From: Terrimonas sp937888905
Lineage (GTDB): Bacteria > Bacteroidota > Bacteroidia > Chitinophagales > Chitinophagaceae
Assembly (NCBI GenBank): GCA_937888905.1
Contig: CALATA010000004.1
Location: 434,001 to 498,000, forward strand
Direction: 5' to 3'
Length of the DNA: 64,000 nucleotides
Part shown: positions 44,813 through 53,580 of the stretch, one piece after another
Numbering within the stretch: position 1 is the first letter of the stretch
How the letters are laid out: each line of letters begins with the position of its first letter
Translations under genes and position numbers: made by a program
The notes under the pieces: generated by a model
Database searches by the model: none
Seen by the model: only the letters and a program-made list of their open reading frames with translations
What the model was told of the DNA's origin: nothing

Positions 44813-44998
44813 GTTTTAAGCAAACCTTCCCTTGCGGAGAGGCCGATGAAAAGTAGATCGGTATAACAGTAAAGGCTAATTCATCTGTTTACCAAAGGCA
44901 ACCTTTCAGTTGTGCTTTTCAGCACGCCTCTTGTGCGCAGAGGGTCAGTTTGCCCTTGGATTTGCCTAAGCGAATGAAAAGGAACCATTAAGGTCTTG
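44783..44998 (-). ncRNA. Putative structured non-coding RNA
   Basis: About 215 bases between the 44999-45448 gene stop and a strong terminator. A 10-bp helix joins 44950-44959 (CCAAGGGCAA as read on the minus strand) with 44892-44901 (TTGCCTTTGG); its one non-Watson-Crick pair is G-U only if the minus strand is transcribed. Inside it are hairpins at 44912-44925 (AGCAC arms) and 44927-44943 (CCTCT arms); outside it CCGAT arms at 44843-44861. It does not show tmRNA, SRP or RNase P signature sequences. A 6S-like RNA or a 3'-UTR-derived RNA are possible; no named family is assigned. Confidence 0.45.
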
Positions 44999-45448
44999 TC
45001 AGCTCAACTGCTCTTGTTCGGCAACCAGCGCCGCCATTTTCTGCTGCAGCCGTTGTATTTTCTTTTCGAGGTCGTCAAGACGCAGATCGTCTTCCACCAC
45101 CTTGTCTTCGCACCACTCAATTTTATTTTGCAGATGACCGGGGAATTCCCTGGTTCCTTCGGGATCGTGCATATGTACACTGATCAACGGTGTGTTGTGT
45201 TTGGTGCGCGTGCAACGGATGGTATTACCGATAATGTGAAAGACTGGCGCACTCTGCGCACGCCCGACCAATTCCGAAGGTAAATGGAAGGTTGTTGAAA
45301 TCGCCTCGAGTAAGGGGATGATTTTTTCTTTTTTGTCTTTGGTTGTTTTCTCCGCTTCTTTTGCCGGACCCGAAGAGGGAGGGTTCGTTTCTGCCGTATC
45401 CGAAGCATTCACGAACGCTGTGTTATCAATTGTTGTTTTGTTATTCAT
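44999..45448 (-). CDS. Hypothetical coiled-coil protein
   Basis: 149 residues from the ATG at 45448; a longer frame adds an unlikely 23 residues. The N-terminal 50 residues are polar and disordered (PSSGPAKEAEKTTKDKKEK); the middle (about 55-110) is a small mixed domain with VFHIIGNTIRCTR; residues 118-149 are a coiled coil (DDLEKKIQRLQQKMAALV). No family recognised. Confidence 0.65.
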   Translation of the reverse strand: MNNKTTIDNTAFVNASDTAETNPPSSGPAKEAEKTTKDKKEKIIPLLEAISTTFHLPSELVGRAQSAPVFHIIGNTIRCTRTKHNTPLISVHMHDPEGTREFPGHLQNKIEWCEDKVVEDDLRLDDLEKKIQRLQQKMAALVAEQEQLS

Positions 45449-45535
45449 TGTGATAATTTTTACCAAAACTAGCAGATGGGAGAGACCTGCGTATGGGATT
45501 ATCACGTTGAAAAACAAAGAAAATTCTTACTGCAA

Positions 45536-45904
45536 TTATTTGTTGGTGTAAAGTTTCCGCTTGCAGGTTTTCAAAGAGGCATGCAACAGTTGTTGCAGTA
45601 GTTTCAAAGGAATATCATCGTTGGGATCGATGAGTAAGATTTTCATCCGGGCGCGCTTCTCCAATAACAATAACGGGTGTGTCAGTTCTTCGCTGTGTAC
45701 AAAGCTGACATAGGGTTGCTGAAACTTTTTATGCACCCAGAGGTAACAAAACATTTTTCCTTTGTAATAGAAGAAAGGCAGTTTGTATTTCCATTCCGGC
45801 GTCATGTTCTCCGGATCGACGGCAAGGATAATATCATGCAATGCCAGCAGGGTGGAGCGGTATGGCTCAGGTTGCGTATTGTAAAAATTATCGAGTGCTT
45901 TCAT
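45536..45904 (-). CDS. DUF1801-type (YdhG-like) protein
   Basis: 122 residues from the ATG at 45904, which shares its A with the upstream TGA stop. DPENMTPEWKYKLPFFYYKGKMFCYLWVH-like sequence fits the DUF1801 fold, a small alpha/beta domain of unknown role. Third gene of the SRPBCC-VOC-DUF1801 operon. Confidence 0.82.
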   Translation of the reverse strand: MKALDNFYNTQPEPYRSTLLALHDIILAVDPENMTPEWKYKLPFFYYKGKMFCYLWVHKKFQQPYVSFVHSEELTHPLLLLEKRARMKILLIDPNDDIPLKLLQQLLHASLKTCKRKLYTNK

Positions 45905-46281
45905 CAATCAACCGGTTCCCATAACTGGATCTTGTTGCCTTCCGCATCGAGGATATGCACAAACTTGCCGTAGTCATATGCTTCGATTTTGTCGAGGATG
46001 GTCACGCCTTCTTTCTGCAGTTCTTCCACCAAAGCTTCCAGGTTCTCAACGCGGTAGTTGATCATGAAATCCTTTTCCGATGGTTCGAAATACTTTGTAG
46101 TCTCGCTGAACGGACTCCATTGCGTGGAGGCTTCTTTTTTGCCTTCCGCATCTTCGTACCATTTGAAAGTGGCGCCATAGTCATTGGTGTCCAGACCAAG
46201 ATGTTTCTGGTACCAGTCTTTCATGGCTTTTGTGTCCTTACATTTAAAAAAAATGCCGCCAATGCCGGTTACTTTTTTCAT
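45904..46281 (-). CDS. VOC family protein (glyoxalase/bleomycin-resistance fold)
   Basis: 125 residues with one VOC domain made of two beta-alpha-beta-beta-beta units: GIGGIFFKCKD near 5 and a C-terminal KFVHILDAEGNKIQLWEP. Metal-site residues expected in the fold (His/Glu) are present at HILDAEGNKIQLWE. Substrate unknown. Translationally coupled to DUF1801 through a TGATG overlap. Confidence 0.88.
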   Translation of the reverse strand: MKKVTGIGGIFFKCKDTKAMKDWYQKHLGLDTNDYGATFKWYEDAEGKKEASTQWSPFSETTKYFEPSEKDFMINYRVENLEALVEELQKEGVTILDKIEAYDYGKFVHILDAEGNKIQLWEPVD

Positions 46282-46284
46282 ACT

Positions 46285-46316
46285 ATTTTGAATTTTTACT
46301 TTTGACTTTTGACTTG
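46285..46316 (-). repeat. TCAAAAG/TCAAAAT repeat at the SRPBCC 3' end
   Basis: On the minus strand AAGTCAAAAGTCAAAAG-type words form the last codons (…VKSQK, stop) of the SRPBCC gene and continue into the gap before the VOC gene. Confidence 0.75.
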
Positions 46317-46751
46317 TTCAAGAAATTTCTCAAGCTTCTCTACATTCTCCCTTTGTCCCTGATCAGCTTTATGCGCTTTCACAATGATATCAAACATTTC
46401 CGGAGAGTCAAATTCCAACGACCAGTCAATAATAGTTTTATCATGGTCACGCTCAAACATTACAGTGGTCATGAAATGAGGATTAAAATGTTCGAAGACA
46501 ATTTTCCCAAGCGGAATAATTTCTTTGAAAATACTGCGGTTGGGAAAGTTCTGTCCATTGGCACTGTGCATGGTGAGCCGCCATTCACCACCTTCACGAA
46601 GATCCATTTTGTGGATAGTATTCGTAAAGCCCGCCGGCCCCCACCAGGTGGCGATCTGCTCCGGTTTTGTCCACGCGTCCCAAACGATTTCCAAAGGAGC
46701 GTTGAACGTAGCCACGGTCTGTAACGTTTTGCCGGTTATGTGTTCTGTCAT
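46296..46751 (-). CDS. SRPBCC (AHSA1/CalC-like) domain protein
   Basis: 151 residues with the START/Bet-v-1-like fold: FNAPLEIVWDAWTKPEQIATW at the N-terminus, then WGPAGFTNTIHKMDLREGG, and a C-terminal long helix. Binds a hydrophobic ligand in the family. The final VKSQK is encoded by the spacer repeat. First gene of a three-gene operon. Confidence 0.88.
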   Translation of the reverse strand: MTEHITGKTLQTVATFNAPLEIVWDAWTKPEQIATWWGPAGFTNTIHKMDLREGGEWRLTMHSANGQNFPNRSIFKEIIPLGKIVFEHFNPHFMTTVMFERDHDKTIIDWSLEFDSPEMFDIIVKAHKADQGQRENVEKLEKFLEQVKSQK

Positions 46752-47044
46752 GTTATTTTCTTAGCAGTTGTGCAATTGCTGCCATCCCACGAATTACAAG
46801 TATACGCTTATGCTTTTCCTTGTGAAAGTACTGAGCATTTTGATATGTTTATTGTATTTGTTCAAGTGTCCTGTTCGAGTACTACTATGCCATTTTCACT
46901 AAAGTATAAAGGCCTGTAATATTACGCTATTATTTCACGTGTCCTTTGTAATAAACCTTAGTTAAAAACCACAGTTGCTATTCCGATACTTTATTACCAA
47001 CGGAATCTGGATAATGAAGTAAGTAAACCCTAAAACTAACTCCT

Positions 47045-50000
47045 ATGAGTTCAAAACTCTACCTGTTATTATTTATTGCAGCGTTTACCCGTATTCCAAC
47101 TATTTATGGCCAGGCTCCCGGTGGCGTTCCTGCATCCGCCTGGTACAAAGCTGACGGATCCAACACTATTTTTTCAGACGCAGGCGTAACGCCCGCCGCC
47201 AACAACGCTACCGTTCAGCAGTGGAATAGTATAACGGGCAGCTTCCCGTTATTGCAATCCTCTGCAGGTTCCCGGCCTGTTTATTCCAACACCTCCGTAC
47301 TTGCTAATTTCAATCCAACCGTTACATTCGACGGCAGCAACGACTGGCTGCAGTTTACCGCTGGTACCGGTGTCAATATCATCGACCGGACCAACGGTAC
47401 GTTGTACGCAGCCGGTTACATGAATCAATTGAAGCGAAGCGGTTTCGCAGGTTTTCATGCTTCGATGGATTATCCCGGCCTGCATTTTTTTAGTGACAAT
47501 AAATTATTGTTTTTCACCGGTGGCCCCGGATACCAGGGAGTAAGCACCGACGTTATGAAGGCGCAAACTTATTTTACCGCTGGCGCCGGCTGGCAGAACG
47601 GAGCGGGCTCCAGCGCTTCCTATGCGGCGGCAACGGTTTCTCTGCATGGTAATCGCGTAAGCTACGGCGTCAGCGAACTGAGCAATGCCAACCTGAACAC
47701 GATTGGCAGAGACTTCAGAATAGGTGCCGACAACAACTACGGATCTTTCAGCGGCCAGCTTAATGAAGTGTTGCTTTTCGAAGACAGACTTACGGCTGCG
47801 CAAATGGACCAGGTAGAAACTTATCTTGCTATTAAATACGGAACCACGTATGCCAATGGCATCCGGGATTATAAAAACTCAACAGGGGCTACTGTATGGA
47901 ATGCCGGTGCGAACAACGGTTATCATTTTAATATTGCAGGTATTGCCCGCGACGACATGGGTGCTTTGTATCAGAAGCAGGCATGGAGCACCAATGCCGG
48001 TCAGCAGGTACTGATCGGTGTGGGTGGACTGGCCAACACTAATGCGGCCAACAGCGGTACGCTCACCGATAATCAATACATGGTATGGGGTGATAACGGG
48101 CAGGCAAAAGCGCCAACGGTATCTCTTACAGGCATTGCCGGGCTATCCCATCGTTTTGCGTCTATCTGGAAAGTACAGCACAACGGTTCAGGCACAGTGA
48201 GAGTAGCATGGGTGAAAGGGCTGTCCAATCTCACACTCATTCAGAGTACGGATGCCATCATCAACGGAAGTGATGTACCTACGGCAATGACAGGAGAGAT
48301 CACGGTCAACGGCGTGGTTTATAACTATGCCGATGTGACTTTAGCCAATGGTCAATATTTTACTTTTGGTGCCAAGCTCGCCGGCCCCGGAGGTGTCACC
48401 GACAATTTAAGAGTGTGGTTGAAATCCAATGAGGGTTTTACCCCGTCATCCTGGACGGACTTCTCGGGATTCAATAACCATTATACGCAAACCAATACCA
48501 GCCGTCAACCCTTTACAGCGACCACCTTATACAATTTTAACCCGGTGATCGACTTTGGCAATAATACAAGTGCCAATGGCCGGTTTATGGTTGTCCCCAG
48601 CGGCAAACCTTTTTCTGCCAATGGTTTGAGTGGAACATTTTTCACCACCACCCTTACCAGGGCGGGCGGTACAAGCGGGTACCGTGATATCTGGGGGTTT
48701 GGCGCTACCACAACCGGAGCAGGACTGATCAATGCCGACGTTCCCACCATCACCAAACTGTACAACGATATTGTGTTGTACAGTTCCACCACATCCGCCT
48801 TTCCTAATCTTTATCCCGATAACAAATTTCTACTGAGTGATATGTCGTACACGGTAGGCGTGGCCGGGATTAAATATGGGTTAAACGGTGCTACCGCATC
48901 TACCACACAAACGAGAACAGCCGCTGGCTCTCTTCAGGCAAATGGAAGTGTATTGGGCGCACAACCCCAGGTTACCAACGGCGTGATCGGTGAAGCGATT
49001 GCGTATGAAAGAGACCTGACCGAAGCCGAGAAGCAACGTGTTAGAACTTATACGGCCATCAAGTACGGCATCACGCTTCCTCATAACTATATCGCCAGTG
49101 ATGGCAGCACTGTTGTGTGGAATCAGACCACCAATGCAGGTTATACCAGCAATATTGCGGGTTTGGCAAATGATGAAGGAAGCGCGTTGCATCAAAAGCA
49201 ATCCAACAGTATCAACGAAGGTCAGCAGGTGCTGATCAGCACGACTGGTTTGGCTAACAGTAATGCCGCCAACTCCGTTTCCCTTTCATCCGGACAATTC
49301 CTGGTTTGGGGAGATAACGGTCAGGCTAAATCATTAGGTATTTCTCATAGTACTATCGTTGGTGGCAACCCCATCAACTTAAGAATGGGCGCTATATGGA
49401 AAGTTCAGAATACAGGTGTGGTGGGCACGGTTCGGGTTGCGTGGCGCAGCGGTATCGTAAACCTGCACCTGATACAAAGCCCCGATGCCACAATTGATAT
49501 CGCAGATACACATACACCGATGAGCGGTACCATTACCGTCAATAGCGTGGTGTATAATTATGCCGATGTAACCCTGGCAAATGGATCTTATTTCACGTTT
49601 GGTGGTTATGTAGCCGGACCGGGTGGAGTAGGGCAGGACCTCTCATTATGGTACAGGGCAGACAACGGCGTGGAAACCGACGCGGCTAAAAAAGTAACTG
49701 CCTGGAATAATTCCACGGCCAATGATGTGAAGCTGACCATGAGCAGTGCCAGTGCTTACATCCCCTACAACGATCAGACAACTTTCACCAAAACCTGGAA
49801 TTTCAACCCCACGCTTTCGTTTGACGGTACCAACAACTATTTAAGAAATACTACCACAGCGTACCTGAATACCGCCGGCTCTGTGCATTATATTGCCGTA
49901 GCAAGATTGAACCCGGCTGCATCCAGCTACAACAGTCTCTTTGCGATCAGCGGTAATGATGATGGTTTCTTCCTGTTCCCGCAGAGCGGTCAGGTATATC

Positions 50001-53000
50001 CCATGCCTGCAATCGGAAACGGGTTCGGTGCTACTGCTGCAGGACCCGGATCAACGAACCGCTTCGGTATTTATTCGTCTATACTACCCAAAACCGGATC
50101 GCCGGCAAACCAGCGTGGCTTTTATAACGGATTGGAAAAAATATATACTTCCCCTTATCCCAGAACCGGCGCAGCTTATGTGCTTCCGGCCACCGGCGCT
50201 TACATCGGTGCAGACGGAACTACCAGTGATAATCCGGATGGAGATATTGCAGAAGTGATCTTGTATCACGAGCCTGCAGGAGGGGATATGACCAATGCGA
50301 GTCTCGCCAGGATACACAGTTACCTGGCTGTTAAATACGGCATCACCCTCGATCAGACCACACCGCAGAACTACGTCAATTCAGACGGCAACGTGGTATG
50401 GGATGCAACAAACAATGCCGGTTATCATTACAATATTGCCGGTATAGCCCGCGATGACCAGGGCGGACTTTACCAGCGCCAGTCCCGCAGTGTAAACAGT
50501 GGGCGGCAGGTGCTTATTTCCACCACAGGCCTGGCCAGCACCAACGCCGGCAATACCGGCGTGCTGGTCAATGGACAGTTTCTGATCTGGGGAGATAATA
50601 ACCTTACCAAAGCACCGGTTGTACCGTTAGGTACCATCGGTGGCATACCTTACCTGCGCTTTGCCGCTATCTGGAAAGCCGCAAACGTGAATGCAATAGG
50701 CACGGTAAGGGTAGCCTGGCCCAAAGGACTTGCCTACCTGAAACTCGTGCAAAGCACCGACAATATGTTTGACCTGGGTGATGTGATCACCGATATGAGC
50801 GGCACACAAATGGTCAATGGTGTGGAGTATGCTTATGCCGATGTAACCATCACCGACGGTCAGTACTTCACCTTCGCGGCATACATACAGGCGCCGGGTG
50901 GTGTCACCAACAATATCAGCTATTGGTATCGCGCGGATAAGTTCGCCGAATCTGTTGCCGAAGGCACAGAGGTTAGTTCCTGGACTGATTTTACTTCCGG
51001 TACGGTCGTGGATCAGATCGGCGAGAATGCACTGCCCGTTTCAGCAAAAGGCGGCACTACTTATTTCAACTACAACCCGGGCATCAAGTTTACAACAGCC
51101 AATCAATCGCTGGCCAATGTAAACGTGCAGACGGTTACCAACCTGAGTTATGACATCTTCACAGTAACAAAAGAAGGTATCACGCCTGGTAGTAACGGAA
51201 GAGTTTTCAGTTCGCTGGTCAACAACGCCAACCAGAGTGGAAGCATCAACTACTGGGATGGCATTGGTATCATGGCAGATCAGCGGATGGAGCGCATGAA
51301 CGTAGGCTATACGAACCGTTACCTCGCCAATCCGGGTAACATCGTGTACTCCACAAACAGTCCGAGTATCATGTACACAACATTTACAGATCTGAGTGTA
51401 GCCAAAGGATTGAACGGTGCCACATCGGGTGCAGCCGGGACACATACAGCCAGGGGCCAGCTTAATGGTGGTCATGCTTTCGGCTCTACGGTATTTTCAA
51501 GTAACGGAAGTGATAATGCTGGTTTCACCGGTGACATAGGAGAACTGATCATTTATGGCAACGGTAATGTGATAGCCGCCGAAAGAAATAAGGTTGAATC
51601 TTATCTCGCCATCAAATACGGCGTTACGTTACAGAACAGCAATAATTATACAACATCACAGAATGTAGTGGTATGGGATGCCACGGCGAATAGTGGTTTT
51701 TATAATAACGTGGCAGGTATCGGTCAAGACTTCATCTCTGCCCTGCATCAGAAGCAGAGCCGCAGCCAGCACGCGAATACAAACAACCAGGTAATAATTG
51801 CTTTGGGTGAAATCGCGGAGAGCAATTTGGAAAATGAGAACCAGGTAAACGACGGACAATTCCTCATCTGGGGTGACAATGGCAATACACAGGCGATGAC
51901 GAGTACGGCAGGCACTTATGCGGCTTTCGCCTATTCAGGTAGCACGGCCAACGGTCGCCGGATGAACCGGATTTGGAAAGTACAGAACACCAATAACTTG
52001 AACAACCAGGTGATGATCCGTTTCCCGCAGGCTTCGGTAGGCACCACTACCTTCCCGGCCAATGATCCCTGTGCCGGCTATGTGATCGTCTTTGCGGATG
52101 ATGCAGCTTTCACTACCAACATTGTGGTTAAACCTCTGACCGTTAACGGCACCGATTATGAAGTGTTGCATTCCTTTGCTCCAGGCTCCGGTTATTTCAC
52201 GTTCGGCAAGGCCATGCCTTTGAACAATGGTGAAGTTTATCTGGCACAGGTTATTGAAGAAACCGATATCTACAACGATGGTTGTTCGGTAGGTGAGTGG
52301 GCTTATTACCGTCAGGTAACTGACCTTAGTAAAAAACTGCTGGGTCTGTCAGGCTATACCAATGGACAGCTTGATAACTTTGATGTAACGATTACGCCGG
52401 AAGGCACTTCTTACAACGATGGCGTCCGCATCACTAACCTGATGCCGCGTATCAGCACCGTTACCGATAATAATACAGGCGCAATAGCCAGCGGCAAGGT
52501 GCGGGTTTATTACAGTCCCGATGAGATGGGTGCTTCTTTAGTACCGGGTGCTACCACATCAGGCTGGTTCTTCTACGATGGGCCGGCAGACGATGCGATC
52601 GCTGATATCTACAGCGATGGTGTATTCGACGCGGGCAAATCCCGCGCGCTGGTAGTCGCACAATCTGGTATCGAAGACGGTGTATACTATGTAGAGTTCC
52701 ATAATATCAATGATATGGGAAGCTTCCTGTATCTGTCGTCAACCGAGAATACATTTACCTTACTCCCCGTGACCCTGCTTTATTTTGCGGCACAGGAGCA
52801 GAGCGGAAAAACACTGCTTACCTGGGCCACAGCAACGGAGAAGAACAACAGCGGTTTCGGTATCGAGCATAGTCTGGATGGTATCAACTGGCGCAACATC
52901 GACTTCGTAGCCACAAAAGCAAGCGGTGGCAACAGCCTCGGCCGCCTGAATTACGAATACATCCATCAGGCTCCTGCAAACGGTAAGAACTTCTATCGTC

Positions 53001-53302
53001 TGAAACAGATCGACATCGACGAGCGGTTTGTGTACAGCCCTGTAAGTACGGTTACGTTCAGTGAATTCAACCGGATAAAACTGTCTCCGAATCCTGTTAA
53101 CACCACACTGTTCATCACCGGACTAAGCGGTAAGTACACAATTAGCCTGTTAAACTTCAGCGGACAGGTAGTAAAAACAGTAAAAACAGACGGCGGATCA
53201 ACAATGCAGGTAGATGTATCAACATTGGCTGCAGGCATCTATCTTATCCGTATTGAAAGCAGCACCGGCAATCAGGAAAGTTATAAAGTGATCAAACAAT
53301 AA
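47045..53302 (+). CDS. Very large T9SS-secreted protein with four tandem modules
   Basis: 2085 residues. A signal peptide ends near YGQ (about 23). Four modules of about 410-425 residues follow (about 24-447, 450-860, 861-1284, 1285-1740); each has a LamG/concanavalin-like part with a W-Y/L-A-D/S segment, then KYG(I/T)T, then VW(N/D)-x-N-x-G-(Y/F) with N-(I/V)-A-G, and ends in FLIWGDN and YFTFG. After a beta region comes a fibronectin-III-like piece (LTWATATEKNNSGFGIEHS near 1920) and a type A sorting domain (LSPNPVNTTLFITGL to the end) that targets the type IX secretion system. Likely a cell-surface adhesin or carbohydrate-binding protein; ligand unknown. Confidence 0.88.
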   Translation: MSSKLYLLLFIAAFTRIPTIYGQAPGGVPASAWYKADGSNTIFSDAGVTPAANNATVQQWNSITGSFPLLQSSAGSRPVYSNTSVLANFNPTVTFDGSNDWLQFTAGTGVNIIDRTNGTLYAAGYMNQLKRSGFAGFHASMDYPGLHFFSDNKLLFFTGGPGYQGVSTDVMKAQTYFTAGAGWQNGAGSSASYAAATVSLHGNRVSYGVSELSNANLNTIGRDFRIGADNNYGSFSGQLNEVLLFEDRLTAAQMDQVETYLAIKYGTTYANGIRDYKNSTGATVWNAGANNGYHFNIAGIARDDMGALYQKQAWSTNAGQQVLIGVGGLANTNAANSGTLTDNQYMVWGDNGQAKAPTVSLTGIAGLSHRFASIWKVQHNGSGTVRVAWVKGLSNLTLIQSTDAIINGSDVPTAMTGEITVNGVVYNYADVTLANGQYFTFGAKLAGPGGVTDNLRVWLKSNEGFTPSSWTDFSGFNNHYTQTNTSRQPFTATTLYNFNPVIDFGNNTSANGRFMVVPSGKPFSANGLSGTFFTTTLTRAGGTSGYRDIWGFGATTTGAGLINADVPTITKLYNDIVLYSSTTSAFPNLYPDNKFLLSDMSYTVGVAGIKYGLNGATASTTQTRTAAGSLQANGSVLGAQPQVTNGVIGEAIAYERDLTEAEKQRVRTYTAIKYGITLPHNYIASDGSTVVWNQTTNAGYTSNIAGLANDEGSALHQKQSNSINEGQQVLISTTGLANSNAANSVSLSSGQFLVWGDNGQAKSLGISHSTIVGGNPINLRMGAIWKVQNTGVVGTVRVAWRSGIVNLHLIQSPDATIDIADTHTPMSGTITVNSVVYNYADVTLANGSYFTFGGYVAGPGGVGQDLSLWYRADNGVETDAAKKVTAWNNSTANDVKLTMSSASAYIPYNDQTTFTKTWNFNPTLSFDGTNNYLRNTTTAYLNTAGSVHYIAVARLNPAASSYNSLFAISGNDDGFFLFPQSGQVYPMPAIGNGFGATAAGPGSTNRFGIYSSILPKTGSPANQRGFYNGLEKIYTSPYPRTGAAYVLPATGAYIGADGTTSDNPDGDIAEVILYHEPAGGDMTNASLARIHSYLAVKYGITLDQTTPQNYVNSDGNVVWDATNNAGYHYNIAGIARDDQGGLYQRQSRSVNSGRQVLISTTGLASTNAGNTGVLVNGQFLIWGDNNLTKAPVVPLGTIGGIPYLRFAAIWKAANVNAIGTVRVAWPKGLAYLKLVQSTDNMFDLGDVITDMSGTQMVNGVEYAYADVTITDGQYFTFAAYIQAPGGVTNNISYWYRADKFAESVAEGTEVSSWTDFTSGTVVDQIGENALPVSAKGGTTYFNYNPGIKFTTANQSLANVNVQTVTNLSYDIFTVTKEGITPGSNGRVFSSLVNNANQSGSINYWDGIGIMADQRMERMNVGYTNRYLANPGNIVYSTNSPSIMYTTFTDLSVAKGLNGATSGAAGTHTARGQLNGGHAFGSTVFSSNGSDNAGFTGDIGELIIYGNGNVIAAERNKVESYLAIKYGVTLQNSNNYTTSQNVVVWDATANSGFYNNVAGIGQDFISALHQKQSRSQHANTNNQVIIALGEIAESNLENENQVNDGQFLIWGDNGNTQAMTSTAGTYAAFAYSGSTANGRRMNRIWKVQNTNNLNNQVMIRFPQASVGTTTFPANDPCAGYVIVFADDAAFTTNIVVKPLTVNGTDYEVLHSFAPGSGYFTFGKAMPLNNGEVYLAQVIEETDIYNDGCSVGEWAYYRQVTDLSKKLLGLSGYTNGQLDNFDVTITPEGTSYNDGVRITNLMPRISTVTDNNTGAIASGKVRVYYSPDEMGASLVPGATTSGWFFYDGPADDAIADIYSDGVFDAGKSRALVVAQSGIEDGVYYVEFHNINDMGSFLYLSSTENTFTLLPVTLLYFAAQEQSGKTLLTWATATEKNNSGFGIEHSLDGINWRNIDFVATKASGGNSLGRLNYEYIHQAPANGKNFYRLKQIDIDERFVYSPVSTVTFSEFNRIKLSPNPVNTTLFITGLSGKYTISLLNFSGQVVKTVKTDGGSTMQVDVSTLAAGIYLIRIESSTGNQESYKVIKQ

Positions 53303-53352
53303 AAATCCGATACCGTTGCGAAACCTTATCAAAGGACGGCCTTTTTATCAGC

Positions 53353-53378
53353 ACCGGGTTGCAAAACCCGGTTTATTT
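53353..53378 (+). terminator. Terminator of the large T9SS gene
   Basis: Perfect stem ACCGGGTT / AACCCGGT with loop GCAA, followed by TTATTT. A second dyad with 9-bp arms (ATCACCGGG / CCCGGTGAT, 53443-53473) lies downstream in the leader of the next gene. Confidence 0.75.
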
Positions 53379-53442
53379 CCATGTTAGTAACGCGGTTGTT
53401 ACTTAGTGTTTAATAGCCTCTCTACCTCATTTTTTCATACCC

Positions 53443-53473
53443 ATCACCGGGTAATACTGAGTTGCCCGGTGAT
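53443..53473 (+). other. Inverted repeat in the leader of the second T9SS gene
   Basis: ATCACCGGG at 53443-53451 and CCCGGTGAT at 53465-53473 with a 13-base centre, about 110 bases before the start at 53581. It could be an operator or an mRNA hairpin. Confidence 0.5.
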
Positions 53474-53580
53474 AAATTTCCTTCACCGGAAAATCGATCG
53501 TTTGAATCGATCAGAATCTTGTATGTACAGTTATCCTTAAGAAACCCTATTATTTCAATTGCCAACCTTAAAATTGACTT

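Noticed and set aside
44783..44998. tmRNA, RNase P RNA or SRP RNA
   Set aside because: The conserved sequence blocks of these RNAs were not found on either strand; the region is kept as an unnamed RNA candidate.
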